Assembly (NCBI GenBank): GCA_017745175.1
Contig: JAGHZY010000010.1
Span: 34,414 to 98,413, forward strand
From: Sphingopyxis sp.
Lineage (GTDB): Bacteria; Pseudomonadota; Alphaproteobacteria; Sphingomonadales; Sphingomonadaceae
Reading direction: 5' to 3'
Length of the DNA stretch: 64,000 nt
The position numbers and the translations under genes were made by a program. Below, piece after piece: positions 34,204 to 42,755 of the stretch; the first letter of the stretch is position 1; every line of letters begins with the position of its first letter. Under the pieces are notes generated by a model. That model saw only the letters and a program-made list of their open reading frames with translations, did no database searches and was not told where the DNA came from.

Positions 34204-34593
34204 CTAGCGGAGTTGGCGCCAGGCCGAACTGATCGTCAGAATCCCCTCGAGCAGTTCGGCCAGCGCTTCGGCGCTGTTCGCGGCCACGGCATCGTCGAGC
34301 TTGCGGCGCATGCTGCGATAGACGCGCGACAGCGCGGTCGCGACATCGCCGCCCTTGTCGCGATCGAGCCCGGCATCGAGGCCGATGAGGATCGCGCGGG
34401 CCCGGTGCGCAGGCTCGGTGGCCGAAACGCGCTGTCCCTGCCGGATCATCGCCCCAAGGACGCCGACGGCGGTTTCCAGCTCGTCATAGAGCATGGTGAC
34501 CAGTTCGACCGGATCGGCGGCCTCGGCGCGGCTTTCATGCTGCAATCGGCGATAAAGCCCGGTCGCCCGGACGGTCGAGGCGGTAGCGGTCAC
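34204..34593 (-). CDS. fliS: Flagellin export chaperone FliS
   Basis: 129 residues from GTG 34593. Binds the flagellin C-terminus and prevents premature polymerisation. Seen: YRRLQHESRAEAADPVELVT and MLYDELETAVGVL, the FliS helix-1/2 signature, then further helices ending TISSAWRQL. Lies 11 bp after fliD, as usual, in a fliDS operon with a FliA-type promoter. No fliT follows. Confidence 0.9.
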   Translation of the reverse strand: MTATASTVRATGLYRRLQHESRAEAADPVELVTMLYDELETAVGVLGAMIRQGQRVSATEPAHRARAILIGLDAGLDRDKGGDVATALSRVYRSMRRKLDDAVAANSAEALAELLEGILTISSAWRQLR

Positions 34594-34604
34594 GTCGGAG
34601 GCCC

Positions 34605-35975
34605 TTAGTCGTTACCCTGGTTCGACCAGAGCTTGATCTGTTGTTCGAGATAGGTCTGCGTCGCCTTGAACGCAGCGAGCCTGGCTTCGAGCGTGCCATA
34701 TTGTTTCTCGAGGCGCTTCTTGTACGCGCTCTCGCGCTCTTCGATCTTCTCGAGCTGGTCGGCGAGATTTTCCTTCCTGGCGTCGAGCGATTTCGATACG
34801 CGATCAATCGCGCCATTGGTTCCGACCGCCTTGTCGCGGATCGCATCGAGCGCAAAGGCGATGCCCGGATCGGTCGTCTCGGTGTGCGTTGCGTCGCGGC
34901 GCGGGTTGAACAGCGCCTCGACCGCGCCCGCGTCGCTGGCGAGAACCTTGTCGAGCTTGGCGTTGTCGACCGAAAGCAGACCCTCCTTCGTCGTCGAAAT
35001 GCCGATGTCGGACAGCTTGTTGATCGTGCCGTGACTCGACAGAACCTTGTTGACGAGGCTGCCGAGTTCGCGTTCGAGTTCGCGGAGCGAAGACCCGGCG
35101 CCCGAAATGTTCGAGGCGGCAACAAGGCTCTTCTTGAGCTGGTTATAGACCGAGACGAAATCGCCGACGGTCTGCTTGATCATGTCGAGCGGACGGCTCG
35201 CACCGATATCGACGCCCTGCCCCGGGGCGGCCTTTTTAAGCGTGAGCGACATGCCGGGGACGACATCGTCGATGATATTGGTCGCGCGGCTGAAGGCGAC
35301 GCCGTCGATCGTGAATTCGGCGTTGGCGGCGCTTTGTCCCTCCGTCATTCCGCCGCCGGTAGCAAAAGCGGCAAGGCCGGGATCGGCGCCGGCATCGGCA
35401 GCGAGGGTGAAGGCGCCCGTCTCGCCGGTGGGGCCTTTCAGGATCAGCCGGTGGCCGCCCTCGTCGGCGATGATTGAAGCGGTCACGCCGGCACCGCTGG
35501 CGTTGATCGCGCTCGCGAGCCCGTCGAGGCTGTTGTTCGTCGCGCCGATCGTGATCGTCTTGGCGACACCGCCGACGGTCAGCGTCATGGTGCCTGTACC
35601 GATCGCGGCCGCCTTGTCGGCGACAACGGCCGAATAATTGGTCTGCGCGCGCGCGAGTTGGGTCACGACGACCGTCGCGGCAAAGCTGTCGGCAGAAAGG
35701 CCGGCGCGGCTGGTGGCGCTGAGCACGCTTTCGTCGGAAACTGTCGGCGTGCTGCGCAGCGTACCGTCGCTGACCATCTGGCTCAGCGAATTGGCAAAGC
35801 CGTCAAGGTCCGACCGTGCCTGCGCCAGCGCGCTGATGCGCGTCTGGTTCGCCTGTGTCAGTTCGGTCATGCGCTTGATCTTGGGATCGCGCGACGCATT
35901 CGACAGATCGGTGACGAGCTGCTTGACGTCGAGGCCGGACCCGAAGCCGAGGCTGTTGGCAATTGAACTGACCAT
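34605..35975 (-). CDS. fliD: Filament cap protein FliD
   Basis: 456 residues from ATG 35975 (AAGGA 8 nt upstream; an in-frame GTG 35993 sits directly on another ribosome-like site). Caps the filament and helps flagellin fold. Seen: N-terminal VSSIANSLGFGSGLDVKQLV, a Ser/Thr/Ala-rich middle, and C-terminal coiled coil (LDARKENLADQLEKIEERES, YKKRLEKQYGTLEARLAAF) ending in LEQQIKLWSNQ. Confidence 0.95.
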   Translation of the reverse strand: MVSSIANSLGFGSGLDVKQLVTDLSNASRDPKIKRMTELTQANQTRISALAQARSDLDGFANSLSQMVSDGTLRSTPTVSDESVLSATSRAGLSADSFAATVVVTQLARAQTNYSAVVADKAAAIGTGTMTLTVGGVAKTITIGATNNSLDGLASAINASGAGVTASIIADEGGHRLILKGPTGETGAFTLAADAGADPGLAAFATGGGMTEGQSAANAEFTIDGVAFSRATNIIDDVVPGMSLTLKKAAPGQGVDIGASRPLDMIKQTVGDFVSVYNQLKKSLVAASNISGAGSSLRELERELGSLVNKVLSSHGTINKLSDIGISTTKEGLLSVDNAKLDKVLASDAGAVEALFNPRRDATHTETTDPGIAFALDAIRDKAVGTNGAIDRVSKSLDARKENLADQLEKIEERESAYKKRLEKQYGTLEARLAAFKATQTYLEQQIKLWSNQGND

Positions 35976-35996
35976 GGCAAATATCCTTCGCACTCC

Positions 35997-36023
35997 TTAA
36001 CGGCGGCGCGCGGCGAAGATTAA
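35997..36023 (-). promoter_or_regulatory. FliA (sigma28)-type promoter of fliDS
   Basis: Minus-strand TTAATCTT-N11-GCCGTTAA, 21 bp before the fliD ATG. Its -35 element overlaps the flhB stop codon, so the late promoter is built into the end of the preceding early operon. Confidence 0.75.
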
Positions 36024-37159
36024 GCCTGCCGGCGACCCTCGGGATCGAAACGATGCGATGGCGGAATATCGACCGCGGGCTGGGCAAGTCCGTCGGCGAC
36101 CGCGCGCTCGAGCTGGAAGACGAAGGCGAGCACCGTCGCCACGGCGACGAACAATTCCTCGGGGATCACGCGGCCCGCACGCGCGGTGAAATAGATGGCG
36201 CGGGTGAGCGCCGGATATTCGAGAAGCGGGACGTTGGCGCCGCGCGCCAGCTCGCGGATCGACAGCGCGACATCGCCGCGCCCGCGCGCAACGACGACCG
36301 GCGCCGCGTCTGTCCCGGGGCGATAGCGCAGCGCGACCGAGAAATGCGTGGGATTGGTGAGGACGACGGTCGCTTCGGACACGGCCTTGCGCGCCGACCC
36401 GCTCAATATGTCGTGCGCGCGCTGGCGCTGCGCCTGCTTGAGCTCGGGGGCACCGTCGGACTGGCGCATTTCTTCCTTGATCTCCTGCTTGCTCATCATC
36501 AGCCGCTTGTTGCGCTGGAACCATTGCACCGGCACATCGATCAGCGCGATGACGACCAGCCCGCCGGCGAGCGTCAGCATCGCGTGGCCGATCGATTTTC
36601 CGGCAAGGCCGATCGCGGCCATCAGATCGGTCGACGCCATCGTCATGATCGCGGGCAGGCTCTTCAGGACGAGCCAGTAACCGATGGTGCCGAGCAGCAA
36701 CACTTTCGCCAATGCCTTGCCGAGCTCGGTGACACCCTGCATCCCGAACATGCGCTTGAGCCCGGCCATCGGGCTCATGCGATTGCCCTTGAAATGGAGC
36801 GCCTTGCCGCGCCAGCCCATCGACCCGAGCAGCGCCGGTCCCGCGACCGCGGCGCCGAGCGCGAGCGCAAACAGGCTCGCGAGCGGCAGCAAAATCTCGA
36901 CCCCGTTGCGCATCAGCGCCTCGGCGGGTGCGAAATCGGCGATATCGGCGGCGGTCAGCGTAAGCCCGCGGCGCACGAGGTCGCCCGCCGATTGCACGAA
37001 CCAGCCGCCCGCGGCGACCATCCAGCCCGCGGCGGCGAGCATCATCAGCGCGGTCGCCAGCTCGCGCGACATCAGCACATCGCCCTCGCGCGCCGAATCG
37101 GCGAGCTTCTTCGCCGTCGGCTGTTCGGTCTTCTGGTCCTTGTCCGAGCCCTCCGCCAT
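36020..37159 (-). CDS. flhB: Flagellar export switch protein FlhB
   Basis: 379 residues. Controls substrate switching from rod/hook to filament proteins. Seen: N-terminal DKDQKTEQPTAKKLADSARE, four membrane helices (about 30-215), and the cytoplasmic domain with the autocleavage motif NPTH (269-272), followed by VALRYRPGTDAAPVVVARG. ATG 37159 lies 2 bp after the fliR stop. Last gene of the long fliE-to-flhB operon. Confidence 0.96.
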   Translation of the reverse strand: MAEGSDKDQKTEQPTAKKLADSAREGDVLMSRELATALMMLAAAGWMVAAGGWFVQSAGDLVRRGLTLTAADIADFAPAEALMRNGVEILLPLASLFALALGAAVAGPALLGSMGWRGKALHFKGNRMSPMAGLKRMFGMQGVTELGKALAKVLLLGTIGYWLVLKSLPAIMTMASTDLMAAIGLAGKSIGHAMLTLAGGLVVIALIDVPVQWFQRNKRLMMSKQEIKEEMRQSDGAPELKQAQRQRAHDILSGSARKAVSEATVVLTNPTHFSVALRYRPGTDAAPVVVARGRGDVALSIRELARGANVPLLEYPALTRAIYFTARAGRVIPEELFVAVATVLAFVFQLERAVADGLAQPAVDIPPSHRFDPEGRRQA

Positions 37160-37161
37160 CG

Positions 37162-37941
37162 TCAGATTCCCGCGACCATGCGCGCGGCGTCGAGCGCGTC
37201 GGAGAGGATACGTGCGATTGCCTCGGCCATCGCGGGCGTCGCGACGCCGAGAAGGACGATCCCGGCGAGCAGCGTCGCGGGAATGCCGACCGCGAACAGG
37301 TTGAGCGCCGGCGCCGAACGGCCGATCACGCCCATGATGATCTGGACAAGAATCAGCACGAAGCCGACGGGCATCGCGATCGTCAGGCCCGCGGCGAACA
37401 TCAGGCTGCCGAACCGTATCACCCCGCCGATCGCGTCCCATGAAGGGAAAGCGTTGCCGGGGGGGAGCGCGGTATAGCTGTCGACGATGATGTCGATCAG
37501 CACGAGATGGCCGTCGGCGGCGAGGAACAGCGCGGTGGCCATCATCGACAGGAACTGGCCGATCGCCGAGCTCGACGCGCCGCTCAGCGGATCGACCATC
37601 GACGCGAAGCCGAGCCCCATCGCATTGCTGATCACCTCGCCCGCAAGCAGGGCTGCAGCGAGCCCCATCTGGAGCACGAAGCCGATCGCGAGGCCGATCA
37701 CCGCCTCACCGATGATGAGGAAAAAGCCCGGGACCGACACGATCCCTTCGGGCGGCAGCACCATGCCCGACGCCGCGACTGCGGGCACCCCGACCGCGAG
37801 CGCGATGACGAGCCGCAGCTGCACCGGCACGTTCGACGCGCCGAACACCGGCGCGGCGATGAACGCCGCGCCGGGGCGGATCATCCCCAGCATCCATAGC
37901 TGGAGCATCGCCTCGATATTGGGGATGTCGGCGGGGTTCAT
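37162..37941 (-). CDS. fliR: Flagellar export gate protein FliR
   Basis: 259 residues with about six hydrophobic segments. Part of the FliPQR export gate. Seen: IRPGAAFIAAPVFGASNVPV, GEVISNAMGLGFASMVDP, and C-terminal LFAVGIPATLLAGIVLLGV. Gene order fliP-fliQ-fliR-flhB is the standard one. Confidence 0.95.
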   Translation of the reverse strand: MNPADIPNIEAMLQLWMLGMIRPGAAFIAAPVFGASNVPVQLRLVIALAVGVPAVAASGMVLPPEGIVSVPGFFLIIGEAVIGLAIGFVLQMGLAAALLAGEVISNAMGLGFASMVDPLSGASSSAIGQFLSMMATALFLAADGHLVLIDIIVDSYTALPPGNAFPSWDAIGGVIRFGSLMFAAGLTIAMPVGFVLILVQIIMGVIGRSAPALNLFAVGIPATLLAGIVLLGVATPAMAEAIARILSDALDAARMVAGI

Positions 37942-37947
37942 CCGACC

Positions 37948-38217
37948 CTAGCGGACAAGCGCCGGGATCTGCGCAAACAGTTCGCGGGTGAAATCGGTGA
38001 GCAGCACGAGGATGCTGCCACCGAAGATCGCAAGGCAGATCGCCGCGACGATGAGCTTGGGCACGAAGGTCAGCGTCTGTTCGTTGATCGAGGTCGCCGC
38101 CTGCACCATGCCGAGCAGCACGCCGATGACGAGCACCGGCAGCAGCAGCGGCGCCGACGCGAGCGCGAGGATCCACAGCGACTGCTGCGCGACGCCGATG
38201 AAATAGTCGGCCTCCAT
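37948..38217 (-). CDS. fliQ: Flagellar export gate protein FliQ
   Basis: 89 residues, two membrane helices (about 15-35 and 52-72). Seen: VIGVLLGMVQAATSINEQTL followed by TFVPKL, the family signature. Four bp after fliP. Confidence 0.96.
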   Translation of the reverse strand: MEADYFIGVAQQSLWILALASAPLLLPVLVIGVLLGMVQAATSINEQTLTFVPKLIVAAICLAIFGGSILVLLTDFTRELFAQIPALVR

Positions 38218-38221
38218 TCCG

Positions 38222-38992
38222 CTAACTCACGAAGGAGGAAGCGAGCGAGCCCATCGTCAGCGCCCAGCCGTCGACGAGGACGAAGAGCAGGAGCTTGAAG
38301 GGCATCGATATAATCGTCGGCGACAGCATCATCATACCGAGCGACATCAGCGCCGAGGCGACGATCAGGTCGATCACGAGGAAGGGCAGGAAAATGAGGA
38401 AGCCGATCTGGAACGCCGTCTTGAGTTCGCTGGTGACGAAGGCGGGCAGCAGGATCGAGAAGGGCACGTCCTTCGGACTCGCATAGGTCGGCGCTTTCGC
38501 GATCTTCGCGAACATCATCAGGTCGGTCTTGCGCGTCTGCTTCATCATGAAGCCGTGGAGCGCGGTGCCCGAGCGCGATACCGCTTCGCCGATGTCGATC
38601 TGTTCCTGGCCATAAGGCTCGATCGCGACGCGGTTCACCTCGCTGATCACCGGCTGCATCACGAACAGCGAGAGAAAGAGGCTGAGGCCGACCAGCACCT
38701 GGTTCGGCGGCGTCTGCTGCAGCCCGAGCGCATGGCGCAGGATCGACAGCACGATGATGATGCGCGTGAAGCTTGTCATCATGAGGAGCAGCGACGGCAG
38801 CACCGTCAGCAGGCTCATCAGGACGAGAATCTGGAGCGACAGGCTCAGCGGGCGGCCATCGCCGCCGATCTCGCTCACCGCGCGATTGAGCCCGTCGGCC
38901 GCCTGCGCCCAGGCGGCGGGCGCGGCGCAGAGTAGCACAGCGCCGCCGGCGAGCGCCGCGGCGCGCAGCCAGAAGCGACGATCAGTCCGCAT
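38222..38992 (-). CDS. fliP: Flagellar export gate protein FliP
   Basis: 256 residues. Core of the export gate. Seen: a cleavable signal peptide (ALAGGAVLLCAAPAAWAQ), FTRIIIVLSILRHALGLQQT, PPNQVLVGLSLFLSLFVM, then AFVTSELKTAFQIGFLIFLP and MSLGMMMLSP. ATG 38992 lies inside the 3' end of fliO (11-bp overlap); the longer frame upstream is a fliO shadow. Confidence 0.96.
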   Translation of the reverse strand: MRTDRRFWLRAAALAGGAVLLCAAPAAWAQAADGLNRAVSEIGGDGRPLSLSLQILVLMSLLTVLPSLLLMMTSFTRIIIVLSILRHALGLQQTPPNQVLVGLSLFLSLFVMQPVISEVNRVAIEPYGQEQIDIGEAVSRSGTALHGFMMKQTRKTDLMMFAKIAKAPTYASPKDVPFSILLPAFVTSELKTAFQIGFLIFLPFLVIDLIVASALMSLGMMMLSPTIISMPFKLLLFVLVDGWALTMGSLASSFVS

Positions 38993-39260
38993 GGAAATCG
39001 CCCTGGCTGTCGTCTGCAAGGCGCGTGATGCCGTTACGCGATACCGCGACGAGGATGCGCTGGCCCGCGAATTCGATGACCGCGAGCTTTGATCCGGGCC
39101 CGAGCGGCAGCACGTCGACCATCTCGACCGCGCGCGACCTCGTCGCACCGCCGACGAGCGGCACGCCCATCTGGACGCGCTTCCACAGCCACAGGCTGCC
39201 CCACGCCATGCCGCCGACGAGCGGCAGCAGGATGAGAAGGCGGAGGATATATTCGAACAT
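38982..39260 (-). CDS. fliO: Flagellar biosynthesis protein FliO
   Basis: 92 residues, shorter than enterobacterial FliO. Assists FliP complex assembly. Seen: an N-terminal membrane helix (about 4-26, LRLLILLPLVGGMAWGSLWL) and a small cytoplasmic domain with VEMVDVLPLGPGSKLAVIEF and GQRILVAVSRNGI, the FliO/FliZ signature. Overlaps fliN by one base. Confidence 0.88.
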   Translation of the reverse strand: MFEYILRLLILLPLVGGMAWGSLWLWKRVQMGVPLVGGATRSRAVEMVDVLPLGPGSKLAVIEFAGQRILVAVSRNGITRLADDSQGDFHAD

Positions 39261-39592
39261 CAGGCTCTCCGCTCGAAACCTTCGAGCCCGCGTGCCGGCG
39301 CGACGACTTCGGCGACCTGGATACCGTAGCGGCCGTCGACGCTGACGATCTCGCCCTTCGCGATGAGGGTGCCGTTGGCGTAGATGTCGAGCAGGTCGGT
39401 CGCGGCGCGGTCGAGCTCGATCACGCTGCCCTCGCCGAGCGCGAGCAGTTCGGAAAGTGTCATCGAGGTCGAGCCGACCTCGACCGACACGCGCAGCGAA
39501 ACGCCGGCGAGCAGGTCGAAATTGGGTGCCGCGGCGATGCTCTTGTCGCGCCGGTCGGCGCGCGCCTTGGGGGCGTCGGCGATATCAGTCAT
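39260..39592 (-). CDS. fliN: Motor switch protein FliN
   Basis: 110 residues. C-ring component. Seen: the SpoA domain (about 25-105) with LLAGVSLRVSVEVGSTSMTL, LLALGEGSVIELDRAATDLL and VNGTLIAKGEIV-type segment. Overlaps fliM by 8 bp. Confidence 0.96.
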   Translation of the reverse strand: MTDIADAPKARADRRDKSIAAAPNFDLLAGVSLRVSVEVGSTSMTLSELLALGEGSVIELDRAATDLLDIYANGTLIAKGEIVSVDGRYGIQVAEVVAPARGLEGFERRA

Positions 39593-40529
39593 TGTCCGGT
39601 CCTTTTTCGATATGTTCGATCATGATCGCGGCGTTGCCATTGGCTTCGCCGATGCTGCCGAGTGCGAAGCTGCGCCCGGCGACGGTTACAGGCACATGGC
39701 GCGGCATGGCGAGCGGGATGATGTCGCCGACCTCGAGCGCGAGCAGTTTGACGAGGCTGATCTCGGGGCGCGCGAGCACCGAGCGGACGGGCATGCGCAC
39801 GTCGCGCAGCGCCTTGTCGAGCGCGCCGGCCCAAGCGGGATCGCCTCCACTATTGCCCGGTATCTCGGGAAGCAGCTCGTCGCCCGCGATCCCGCGCAGC
39901 GCGGCCACCGGATAGGCGCACAGGAGCGTGCGCCCCTCGAACGGGGCCCCGCGCAGCGTGAAGCGCTGGACGAACAATTCGTCGTCGGCGCGCACCGCGG
40001 CGAGTTTCGCGGGATCGGCCGTGACGCAATCGAGTTCGGGTTCGATCGCAAGCTTGCCGCGCCAGGCGGCGACGAGCTGCATCGCGATGTCGCGGCCGAG
40101 CCGCGCAGCGAAGCGATCCTCGGCGTCGGTCAGTTCCTCGCGTTCGGCGGCGAGCTGGCCGCGGCCGCCGTAAAAAATGTCGACGAGCTGGAGCAGCAGC
40201 GCGCGTGAGCCCGCGAGCAGCACGGGTCCCTTGAGCGGCGGCGCATGATAACGCCAGAAGATCGCCGGCGCAGCCGACGTGCTCCACTCGGCAAAGCTCA
40301 TCTGCTCGGCGCCCGCGCGCTCGACCTGGATCGCCGGCGCGCCGAGCGCACGGATCAGGTCGCGCAGGGACCGCGCGAACTGGTTCGCCACGCCCTCGAG
40401 CGCGGGGAAGGCATAGCCGTCCGCGGCCTTGCGCAGCAGCAGGGATTCTTTTGCATCCGCTGGCGCTGCTGCGGGAGCAGGCGCGCCCGGGGCCTTCACG
40501 GCCTTGACGGTCTTGACGCTGGTGGTCAC
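39585..40529 (-). CDS. fliM: Motor switch protein FliM lacking the canonical CheY-binding peptide
   Basis: 314 residues from GTG 40529 (GTGA overlap with fliL). C-ring protein linking FliG, FliN and signal input. Seen: a middle domain with IFYGGRG (the GGxG motif that binds FliG) and a C-terminal SpoA domain (LALEVGDIIPLAMPRHVPVT). The N-terminus is Ala/Pro/Lys-rich (VKAPGAPAPAAAPADAKES) and has no SQxEIDALL motif; no earlier in-frame start exists that would add one. Confidence 0.93.
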   Translation of the reverse strand: MTTSVKTVKAVKAPGAPAPAAAPADAKESLLLRKAADGYAFPALEGVANQFARSLRDLIRALGAPAIQVERAGAEQMSFAEWSTSAAPAIFWRYHAPPLKGPVLLAGSRALLLQLVDIFYGGRGQLAAEREELTDAEDRFAARLGRDIAMQLVAAWRGKLAIEPELDCVTADPAKLAAVRADDELFVQRFTLRGAPFEGRTLLCAYPVAALRGIAGDELLPEIPGNSGGDPAWAGALDKALRDVRMPVRSVLARPEISLVKLLALEVGDIIPLAMPRHVPVTVAGRSFALGSIGEANGNAAIMIEHIEKGPDND

Positions 40530-41131
40530 TGAATCACCAGGCTCGTAAAATATACATTGTCGATGCCCCCGAAACCTTCCTTGTCGCGCAGCACATCGTT
40601 GATTGCGGCTGTCAACTGACGCTGCAGCCGCTGTTTCCCCTGTGATGTGGAGAGCAAAGCCGGATCCTGTTCGGCGAGCACCATAAGCACGACCGAGCGG
40701 ATCGGAACAGCCTGCCGTTTGATATTATTGATAACCTTGCCGTCATAGAAGGTCGAAAGGCTGATGCCGACCTGCAGGAAGCCCGACCCGTCGGCGAGGT
40801 TCGTGGTGAAGCCCTCGGCGATCGGATAATAGGTGATCTCATATTTGCGCGGATCGACCTTGAACCTGTCGTTCGGGACGGAAACCGTGCCGACCTTGGG
40901 CGGCGCTTCCTTGTCCTCGCCCTCGGCCGCGGGTTCGGGATCCTCGTCGCTGCGCACGACGAGCTTCGGATATTTGTCCTCGGGCTTCGCCTCGTGCGCC
41001 GACAGCGCGCCGAAATAGATGCCCGCGCCCGCACCCGCGCCGATCAGCGCGATGGCGGCGACGCCGATGAACAGCAGTTTCCTGAACTTGCCCTTTTTGT
41101 TCGGAGCACCTTCGACATTATCCTTGGCCAT
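40526..41131 (-). CDS. fliL: Flagellar basal-body protein FliL
   Basis: 201 residues. Inner-membrane protein associated with the stator. Seen: basic N-terminus, one membrane helix (about 18-42, LLFIGVAAIALIGAGAGAGI), an acidic periplasmic linker (DEDPEPAAEGEDKE), and the FliL domain (YEITYYPIAEGFTTNLADGS, FLQVGISLST, FTSLVIQ end). Confidence 0.95.
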   Translation of the reverse strand: MAKDNVEGAPNKKGKFRKLLFIGVAAIALIGAGAGAGIYFGALSAHEAKPEDKYPKLVVRSDEDPEPAAEGEDKEAPPKVGTVSVPNDRFKVDPRKYEITYYPIAEGFTTNLADGSGFLQVGISLSTFYDGKVINNIKRQAVPIRSVVLMVLAEQDPALLSTSQGKQRLQRQLTAAINDVLRDKEGFGGIDNVYFTSLVIQ

Positions 41132-41148
41132 GACGGGACCCTTTCTGA

Positions 41149-42312
41149 TCAGGCGAAGCGGCCGCGGCGCTCGGCGGCGCGGTCTTCGTCGCGCGGTTCG
41201 GCGCGTTCGGTGGCGGTTTCGATGAGGTGCGCGGGATCGGGTGCGGTGCCGCGGCCCTGACCCTGGCTTTGCGACTGGCGGCCGGTCTCGCCCGGGGTGC
41301 AGGTCACTTCGGCACCCGTGATGCGGACGCCCTGCTGGCGCAATTCGTCGACGAGGCGGCCCTGCGCCGCGGTGACCATCGTCGCGGTCGCTTCATGATG
41401 CGTGTCCATTTTCAGCGCGACACCCTCGTCGCCCATTTGCATCGCGACGTCGAGGCGGCCGAGGTGGCGCGGCATCAGGCGAAAGCTGATATCGCCGCTG
41501 TCCGATTTCGTCGCGGCGATGTCGCGCGCGAGCTGGTCGATCCACGCGCCGTCGCTGTCCATGTCGAGCACGCGCTCGGCGACCTGTCCCGGCGCGCTCA
41601 CGTCGGCGAGCGCCGCAGCACCCTGTGTGGCGGGCTGGGTGAAGAGGATCGTCATCGACGGGGCCGCTTCGACGGGCTTGGCCGTCTGCGGCTCGGCACC
41701 CGCGAGGATTGGCAGCGGCGTTGCGGCATCGCGCGGGCGCGCCGCGACGGGAACTGCGACGTCCGTGTCGGCTGGAGCCGGCGCGGCCTCTGGCTTCGCG
41801 GGCTTCGCTGCCGCCGGGATGGTCGCGGCGACGACAGCGGCCGGGTTCGCGGCCGGAGCGGCAGGAACGGTCACGGCGGCGTCGCCCGTCTCTGCACCGG
41901 CGGCGTCGGTATCGGCGTCGGTTCCGGTTTCGGCGGGCACCGGCTTGCCGGTCGCCGGCGCGGCGCCGGGGACGGCTCCGTTCAGCGCGATCAGCAGGTT
42001 CGCGGCGAGTACCGCGGCGGCGTCGGTTTCGACGGGCGCGGTCTTTACGGCCGGGGTCCGGGGCCCCGCGTCGCTTTCGACCGGCAACGCATCGGACGCC
42101 GGTGCCTTCGCCTCGACGGGCAGCGCCTGCTCGACCTTGATCGTCGCGGCCGCACGCGTGGCCGGCGCGGCAACCGGCGCGGCGGCAAGCAGTTGGTCGA
42201 AGCTGGGGCTTTCGCCGCCATCGACCGGAAGCTGCCCGATATTGGCGAGGAAGGTCGCGAAGCCGGCTGGCATCGCGCCTTGGACGGCAGGGAGAGAGGG
42301 CGCGCTCATCAT
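41149..42312 (-). CDS. fliK: Hook-length control protein FliK
   Basis: 387 residues from tandem ATGs (42312/42309) overlapping the fliJ stop. Molecular ruler that triggers the FlhB switch. Seen: a long low-complexity Ala/Pro/Thr/Asp-rich ruler (about 45-260) and a C-terminal Flg_hook domain with ISFRLMPRHLGRLDVAMQMG, VALKMDTHHEATATMVTAAQ and LRQQGVRITGAEV, ending in a Gln/Gly/Arg-rich tail. The frame open upstream of 42312 is a shadow of fliJ. Confidence 0.9.
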   Translation of the reverse strand: MMSAPSLPAVQGAMPAGFATFLANIGQLPVDGGESPSFDQLLAAAPVAAPATRAAATIKVEQALPVEAKAPASDALPVESDAGPRTPAVKTAPVETDAAAVLAANLLIALNGAVPGAAPATGKPVPAETGTDADTDAAGAETGDAAVTVPAAPAANPAAVVAATIPAAAKPAKPEAAPAPADTDVAVPVAARPRDAATPLPILAGAEPQTAKPVEAAPSMTILFTQPATQGAAALADVSAPGQVAERVLDMDSDGAWIDQLARDIAATKSDSGDISFRLMPRHLGRLDVAMQMGDEGVALKMDTHHEATATMVTAAQGRLVDELRQQGVRITGAEVTCTPGETGRQSQSQGQGRGTAPDPAHLIETATERAEPRDEDRAAERRGRFA

Positions 42313-42755
42313 GCCGCGCCGCCTTCGATCAGGCGCAGGCGCATGCCCGTGCGCGGACGGTGCGGGCGATTGGCGTCGTCGCGGCGTTCCTGTTCGACCT
42401 GTGCCGCCTTCCGGCTGCGTTCGTACAGACGGACCGCTGATTCTTCCTTGGCCATCGCGCTCTGCGCGCGCGCGCCCATCTCGTCGCGGCGCTGGCTTGC
42501 GCCCGCCAGCGGCGCGGTCAGGCTTTCCTGCGCGATGTCGAGTCGCATCGCGAGTTCGCCGATCGTGTTGAGCGCGCGGCCGGCGACCGCACCCTTCGCC
42601 ATCGCAAGGTCGACGCGCAGCGTTTCGAGCCGCTTCGCCAGCTCGACGAGGCTCGCCAGTTCGCCATTGGCGCGCGCCAGATTGGCCTCCGCCATCTGAT
42701 GTTCGACGGAGCGCACGCGGATGATACGTTTGCGGCGTGCGGTACGGGCGTTCAT
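42309..42755 (-). CDS. fliJ: Flagellar export protein FliJ
   Basis: 148 residues, almost wholly coiled coil, basic at both ends. Couples the FliI ATPase to FlhA. Seen: heptad-like runs (EANLARANGELASLVELAKR, ETLRVDLAMAKG, AMRLDIAQESLTAPLAGASQ). FliJ proteins diverge quickly, so the name rests on coiled-coil character, size and position between fliI and fliK, each overlapping by 4 bp. Confidence 0.85.
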   Translation of the reverse strand: MNARTARRKRIIRVRSVEHQMAEANLARANGELASLVELAKRLETLRVDLAMAKGAVAGRALNTIGELAMRLDIAQESLTAPLAGASQRRDEMGARAQSAMAKEESAVRLYERSRKAAQVEQERRDDANRPHRPRTGMRLRLIEGGAA

